Origin: DASSUW01 sp963844405
Lineage (GTDB): Bacteria > Actinomycetota > Thermoleophilia > Solirubrobacterales > Solirubrobacteraceae
Assembly (NCBI GenBank): GCA_963844405.1
Contig: CAWJNZ010000007.1
Location: 992,001 to 1,056,000, forward strand
Length of the DNA: 64,000 bases
Reading direction: 5' to 3'
Positions 60,277-64,000 of the stretch are shown piece by piece. Position numbers and translations under genes: made by a program. The notes beneath the pieces were generated by a model. The model saw only the letters and a program-made list of their open reading frames with translations. It was not told where the DNA came from and searched no databases. Position 1 is the stretch's first letter; every line of letters starts with the position of its first letter.

Positions 60277-61308
60277 CTACCAGCGGGCCTCGTAGCCGCT
60301 GGCGAGCGCGCCGGGACGGCGCCACTCGGGCTCGACCTCGTAGCGCCGGCGCATGCTCCGCTCGCGCAGCTGCTTGAGCAGCGGGCCGTAAGCGAAGCGC
60401 GACGCGGCCGCCACCGCCTTGACCTTGGTGCCGGTGTCGAACAGCGGCAGGTACTTGTCGGGGAACCCCGGCATCGTGCAGGCGATGCAGATGCCGCCCA
60501 CGTTGGGGCAGCCGCCGATCCCGTTGACCCATCCGCGGGCCGGCACGTTGCAGCGTGCTACCGGGCCCTTGCAGCCGAACTTGACCAGGCAGCGCACGTC
60601 GCTGCCGAGCTCGTCGGCGTAGTCGTTGGTCTCGGCGAAGCCGGCGCGGTCGCAGACCTCGTGGGCGGTGCGGCGGAACAGCCAGGCGGGCCGGCCCTGC
60701 TCGTCGAGCTCGATCGGCCCCGTGGTTCCGGCGAGCTGGAGGACGAGGTAGAGCAGCGTCTCGGTGATGTTGTCCGGCTGGGCCGGGCAGCCGGGCAGGT
60801 TCACCAGCGGGTGGCCGAGCCGCGAGCGCCAGCGGTGGCCGAGGTGGTCGCCGAGACCCATCGCGCCGGTCGGGTTGTTGCGCATGGCCGGGATCCCGCC
60901 GTAGGCCGCGCACGTGCCGAGGGCGAGGAGGATCGCCGCGCGCGGCGCCAGCCGGTCGATCCACTCGGTCGTGGCGATCGGCTGCCCGGTCCGCCGGTCG
61001 ACGCCGAGCGCGGCCCAGTGACCGTCGCCGTTGATCGTCTCGTTGGGGACGGCGCCCTCGAGCACGAGGATGAAGGGGTCGAGCCGCCCCGCCTCGGCGT
61101 CGTACCAGGCCTGCATGAAGTCCTCGCCGGACTCGACGGCGAGCAGCGGGTTGTAGAGGGCGACGCCGGGCGTGCCGGGCAGCGTCCGGTGCAGCAGGTC
61201 CTCGAGCGAGGGCGAGGTCGCCGCCGTCATCGCCACCGTGTCGCCGTCGCACCCGAGCCCGCTCGTCATCCAGATCACGTGGACGGTGAGCTGCTCGGGG
61301 CTCTTCAT
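60277..61308 (-). CDS. Second, orphan [NiFe]-hydrogenase small subunit
   Basis: 343 residues from ATG 61308 (overlapping the Crp-type gene's stop). It is clearly paralogous to hhyS: TSGLGCDGDTVAM (C20, D23), LGTCAAYGGIPAMRNNPTGA, NLPGCPAQPDN, HEVCDRAGF, GCKGPVARCN, GGCPNVGGICIACTMPGF and the terminal SGYEARW. All cluster ligands are kept, so it looks functional. No second large subunit exists in the window. It may pair with HhyL under other conditions, or with a large subunit elsewhere. Confidence 0.93.
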   Translation of the reverse strand: MKSPEQLTVHVIWMTSGLGCDGDTVAMTAATSPSLEDLLHRTLPGTPGVALYNPLLAVESGEDFMQAWYDAEAGRLDPFILVLEGAVPNETINGDGHWAALGVDRRTGQPIATTEWIDRLAPRAAILLALGTCAAYGGIPAMRNNPTGAMGLGDHLGHRWRSRLGHPLVNLPGCPAQPDNITETLLYLVLQLAGTTGPIELDEQGRPAWLFRRTAHEVCDRAGFAETNDYADELGSDVRCLVKFGCKGPVARCNVPARGWVNGIGGCPNVGGICIACTMPGFPDKYLPLFDTGTKVKAVAAASRFAYGPLLKQLRERSMRRRYEVEPEWRRPGALASGYEARW

Positions 61309-62123
61309 AGCCGTGCCGAGTGCTCGTCGCGGTCGACGAGGCAGGCGATGTGGTGGGCGGCGGTGCCGTGCAGGACGAGCCCGTTCGGCTCCCGGGTCAC
61401 CAGCCCCGCGGCCGACAGGCGGCCGAGCGCGTGCGACACGGACGGCCGCTCGGCGCCGACGAGCTGCCCGATCAGCCGGTGCGTGAGCGGCAGCGGCACG
61501 AGGATGCCGTCGGCGACGACGACCCCCCAGCGCTCGGCCAGGTGCCACAGCAGGAGCGCGATCCGCGCGTCGGCGCGCGGGTGGCAGGTGGCGGCGCGCT
61601 GGACGTTGAGCTCCATCGTGCGGCGGACCGCCCGCCGCAGCAGCGCGTGCAGCACCTGCGGCCACGGGCGGATGCGGTCGGCGAAGCCCTCGTCGAGCAC
61701 CGCGATGCGCGTCTGCACGAGCGCGCGGGAGAAGGTCTCCGAGGCCAGCAGGACGACGTCGTCGGCACTCGTCCACGGCGCGAGCAGGTCCCCGGATCCG
61801 ACCAGCTCGGAGGCCGTGCGGTCGCCGACCTGCACGTCGAGCGCCACCACGCCGTCGATCAGCAGGAGCCCGAGCCCGCCGCGCATCTGCGCCAGCAGCG
61901 GGAGGAGGTCGAACTCGCCGGCCGAGATCTGCTCCACCCGGGCGGTGACCATCGGGCGGGCGACCAGCCGCATGCGGAGGTCGAGGCCGGCGGCGAGCTC
62001 CTCGTCGACGTCGAGCAGGTAGCAATAGCGCCCGGGCGCCCGGCGGCCGGTCTCGCGCCGCGCGCCGGCCTCCCCGTGCACGGGCAGCGGAAACGGACCT
62101 GGCGGGTCGCGACCCTGGGTCAC
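61305..62123 (-). CDS. Crp/Fnr-type regulator at head of hydrogenase block
   Basis: 272 residues from GTG 62123. The cyclic-nucleotide-type effector domain spans about 45-150 (GEFDLLPLLAQMRGGLGLLLIDG, key G-L-L-I-D-G, then LVGSGDLLAPW). The helix-turn-helix is LTHRLIGQLVGAERPSVSHALGRL followed by SAAGLVTREPNG, as in the Crp family. No N-terminal cysteine cluster of FNR type is visible. It is co-translated with the orphan small subunit and is the likely regulator of the block. The N-terminal 35 residues are an extension. Confidence 0.88.
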   Translation of the reverse strand: MTQGRDPPGPFPLPVHGEAGARRETGRRAPGRYCYLLDVDEELAAGLDLRMRLVARPMVTARVEQISAGEFDLLPLLAQMRGGLGLLLIDGVVALDVQVGDRTASELVGSGDLLAPWTSADDVVLLASETFSRALVQTRIAVLDEGFADRIRPWPQVLHALLRRAVRRTMELNVQRAATCHPRADARIALLLWHLAERWGVVVADGILVPLPLTHRLIGQLVGAERPSVSHALGRLSAAGLVTREPNGLVLHGTAAHHIACLVDRDEHSARL

Positions 62124-62155
62124 CGGCTCTCCTCTCGCGGGACTCTAGATGATCG

Positions 62156-62195
62156 ATTCCGCGGCCCGCGTGCGGGTGCGCGGGTCGTGGAATCA
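62156..62195. promoter_or_regulatory. 40-nt hairpin between crp-type gene and nuoJ
   Basis: Sixteen-base arms (62156-62171 and 62180-62195, opening GATTCC and closing GGAATC) pair with 14 Watson-Crick and two G-U pairs around the eight-base loop TGCGGGTG. It lies in the 142-bp spacer between divergent starts (62123 and 62266). Since no transcript ends here, it must be a leader structure, a double-stranded operator or both. Confidence 0.6.
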
Positions 62196-62265
62196 GTCAT
62201 CCAGCGCCGTCCTCGTGGGGCCTGACGTCGTGGCGGCGCGCGACCTCGTAGCATCACCGCCGTTC

Positions 62266-62886
62266 ATGGCGGAGGTCCTGTTCTTCATCGCGGCGATCGG
62301 CGCCGTGGCCGGCGCTGTGGGCACGGTCTCGCTCCGCAACCCCTTCTATGCCGTGCTCGCGCTAGTCTGCCACCTGCTGGCGCTGGCCGCCCTCTTCCTG
62401 CTGCTCCGCGCCGAGTTCGTGGCCGCCGCCCAGGTCGTGGTCTACGCCGGGGCCGTGATGGTGCTGTACGTGTTCGTGGTCGCCTACGTCGGCGGCTCGG
62501 GGGAGCCGCTCGCGGCGTCGACCGGCGCCACGCTCCGGCTCGCCTCGATCCTCTTCGCGCTCGTGCTGTTCGTCGAGCTGACGATCGCGCTGATCGGCAC
62601 CTCGCTGAGCGCGCTCGACGGCGACGGGGCGGGCTACGAGGCCGGCTTCGGGACGCCCGCCCAGGTCGGCGAGCTGTTCCTGACCCGCTTCCTGGTCGCC
62701 TTCGAGATCGCCTCGTTGCTGCTGCTGATCGCGGCGGTCGGCGCGGTCATCCTGGCCCGCCGCCGCAGCGGCCTGCCCGAGGCGCACGAGGTCTCGGTCG
62801 GCGACCTGATGCGGCGGCCGGAGGTGACGCCGGGCGAGGCGGAGCCGGGGACCATGATCGAGGCCGCGGGGTCGCGGCGGAGATAG
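62266..62886 (+). CDS. nuoJ: NADH-quinone oxidoreductase subunit J
   Basis: 206 residues from ATG 62266. Five membrane helices are present; the family features are VSLRNPFYAVLALVCHLLAL (about 20-39) and AEFVAAAQVVVYAGAVMVLYVFVV (key residues A-x-x-Q-V-V-V-Y-A-G-A, about 51-66). The C-terminal 35 residues are a hydrophilic extension. It is the first nuo gene after the 26.5-kb interruption and must have its own promoter in the spacer behind it. It is followed by nuoK after three bases. Confidence 0.95.
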   Translation: MAEVLFFIAAIGAVAGAVGTVSLRNPFYAVLALVCHLLALAALFLLLRAEFVAAAQVVVYAGAVMVLYVFVVAYVGGSGEPLAASTGATLRLASILFALVLFVELTIALIGTSLSALDGDGAGYEAGFGTPAQVGELFLTRFLVAFEIASLLLLIAAVGAVILARRRSGLPEAHEVSVGDLMRRPEVTPGEAEPGTMIEAAGSRRR

Positions 62887-62889
62887 GGC

Positions 62890-63189
62890 GTGCCGCTCAC
62901 CTGGTACCTGGTCGTCTCCGCGCTGATCTTCGCGATCGGCGCCGGCGGCGTGCTCGTGCGGCGCAACCCGCTCGTGATCCTGCTCTGCATCGAGCTCATG
63001 CTCAACGCGGCCAACCTCGCGCTCGTCGGCTTCTCGCGCGCGCACGGGAACATGGACGGCCAGATGTTCGCCCTGATCGTGATGGTCGTGGCGGCCTGTG
63101 AGGTGGCGGTCGGGCTCGGCCTGATCGTGGCCCTGTTCCGGCGGCGGCTGCCGATCGACGTCGACCAGCTGAGAGAGCTCCAGGGATGA
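62890..63189 (+). CDS. nuoK: NADH-quinone oxidoreductase subunit K
   Basis: 99 residues from GTG 62890. Three membrane helices carry the buried glutamates of the E-channel in LVILLCIELMLNAANLALVG (about 28-47) and AACEVAVGLGLIVALFRR (about 69-86). This is normal length. The stop overlaps the nuoL ATG (ATGA). Confidence 0.96.
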   Translation: MPLTWYLVVSALIFAIGAGGVLVRRNPLVILLCIELMLNAANLALVGFSRAHGNMDGQMFALIVMVVAACEVAVGLGLIVALFRRRLPIDVDQLRELQG

Positions 63190-64000
63190 GCCTCGAGACC
63201 TACGGCTGGCTGGTGCTCGCGTTCCCGCTGGCCGGCGCGGTGATCATCGCGCTGACCTCCAAGCTGGGGTTGGGCCGCCTGCACGGCGTGATCGGCACGC
63301 TGGCGATCTTCCTCGCCTTCCTGGCCTCCGTCGGCGCCTACACGCAGCTCGACGAGCGCCAGGTCGTGGCCGTCGGCTGGGACTACGCGGTGACCAGCGG
63401 GGTGGACGGCGCCCAGGTCTCGATCCTGATCGACCCGCTGAGCGTCCTGATGATGCTCGTCGTCAGCGGCGTGTCGGCGCTGATCCACCTGTACTCGGTC
63501 GCCTACATGGGCGGCGACCGCGGCTACGCGCGGTTCTTCGCCTACCTGAACTTCTTCGTGTTCAGCATGCTGCTGCTCGTCCTGGCGGGCAACTTCCTGA
63601 TGCTGATCGTCGGCTGGGCGTTCGTCGGCGCCGCGTCGTACTTCCTGATCTCGTTCTGGTACCGCCGCACGACGGCGACGGCCGCGGGCATCAAGGCGTT
63701 CGTGATCAACGTGGCCGGCGACGTAGGCCTCGTGCTCGGGACCTACTTCATCTTCAAGGGCACCGGGACGCTCGACTTCCTGAAGGCCTTCGAGGCGGTG
63801 CCGGAGGCGTTCGGCGAGAACGACGGCGACCTCGTGGCGGGGTGCATCCTGCTGCTGGTCGGCGCCTTCGCCAAGTCGGCCCAGGTCCCGCTCCACACCT
63901 GGCTCCCGGACGCCATGGAGGGCCCGACGCCGGTCTCCGCCCTGATCCACGCCGCCACCATGGTCACGGCCGGCGTGTACCTGATCGCGCGCATGCACCC
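63186..64000 (+). CDS. nuoL: NADH-quinone oxidoreductase subunit L, 5' part
   Basis: About 271 residues from ATG 63186 before the window ends. The antiporter-like fold is shown by SILIDPLSVLMMLVVSGVSA, LIHLYSVAYMGGDRGYARFF, and the proton-path segment AKSAQVPLHTWLPDAMEGPT followed by PVSALIHAATMVTAGVYLIA (lysine and histidines as in Mrp/NuoL proteins). It continues beyond 64000; nuoM and nuoN would be expected next. It is coupled to nuoK. Confidence 0.97.
   Translation, partial: MSLETYGWLVLAFPLAGAVIIALTSKLGLGRLHGVIGTLAIFLAFLASVGAYTQLDERQVVAVGWDYAVTSGVDGAQVSILIDPLSVLMMLVVSGVSALIHLYSVAYMGGDRGYARFFAYLNFFVFSMLLLVLAGNFLMLIVGWAFVGAASYFLISFWYRRTTATAAGIKAFVINVAGDVGLVLGTYFIFKGTGTLDFLKAFEAVPEAFGENDGDLVAGCILLLVGAFAKSAQVPLHTWLPDAMEGPTPVSALIHAATMVTAGVYLIARMH

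Noticed and set aside
62105..62116. GGGTCGCGACCC palindrome
   Set aside because: It falls inside the first codons of the Crp-type gene and is easily produced by chance in such GC-rich coding DNA.

Overview
The window looks like chromosomal DNA from a high-GC actinobacterium. GC-ending codons dominate, GTG starts are frequent, and gene ends overlap constantly as GTGA, ATGA or TGATG. The mix of actinobacterial-style respiratory and group 1h-type hydrogenase genes with many small orphan membrane proteins suggests a soil lineage, perhaps class Thermoleophilia. That placement is inference from gene style, not a computed result.

Layout. (1) 1-7.7 kb is an accessory region ending at a tRNA-Arg gene. 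It holds a GNAT fragment, a pRiA4b ORF-3-like protein, a VapBC-type toxin-antitoxin pair, a methyltransferase, a frameshifted AfsR/SARP-like ATPase regulator and a decapitated PIN toxin. A second copy of the 3' end of tRNA-Arg at 2084-2128, with similar upstream sequence, marks a tandem attachment site. (2) 7.7-16.8 kb is mostly housekeeping and small orphan genes: tRNA-Ser(GCT), mreB, a LysE exporter, a cold-shock gene with a structured leader, a frameshifted haloacetate-dehalogenase-like hydrolase, tRNA-Ser(TGA), a small exported repeat peptide, a thioesterase, an exonuclease/phosphatase-fold protein and an acyl-CoA dehydrogenase. (3) 16.8-23.8 kb is a branched-chain-type ABC transporter (livFG, livHMK) with an embedded acyl-CoA ligase. 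A ~112-nt nested hairpin separates livG from the ligase. (4) 23.8-26.9 kb carries serS coupled to a small acidic protein, then a c-type cytochrome and a cupredoxin that diverge, a flavin reductase and a membrane protein.

(5) 26.9-35.8 kb is nuoABCDEFGHI, and nuoJKL reappear at 62.3-64.0 kb in the same direction. The ~26.5 kb between them is almost entirely on the opposite strand. It carries a KAP-type P-loop NTPase, an SDR-queA-like-MDR operon, an MMPL transporter and a two-component system diverging from an AIM24-type gene. After that comes a long nickel/hydrogenase block (45.3-62.1 kb).

The hydrogenase block reads leftwards: Crp/Fnr-type regulator, an orphan second [NiFe]-hydrogenase small subunit, hypC, a HypC-like paralogue, hypD, hypE, small and large subunits with group 1h (high-affinity, oxygen-tolerant) signatures, a NifU-Rieske-like fusion, DUF5947, DUF6084, a 360-residue conserved-context protein, maturation protease, hypA, hypB, a tandem SIS protein, a membrane protein, hypF, a Fur-family regulator and a NicO-type nickel permease. 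Together these could import nickel, build the NiFe(CN)2CO site, process the large subunit and pass electrons from trace H2 toward the quinone pool. Complex I, which feeds the same pool, is encoded around it. The most unusual points are one large subunit with two small subunits, the nuo cluster split around the hydrogenase block, and the redesigned Rieske-like module carrying two CxxC pairs.
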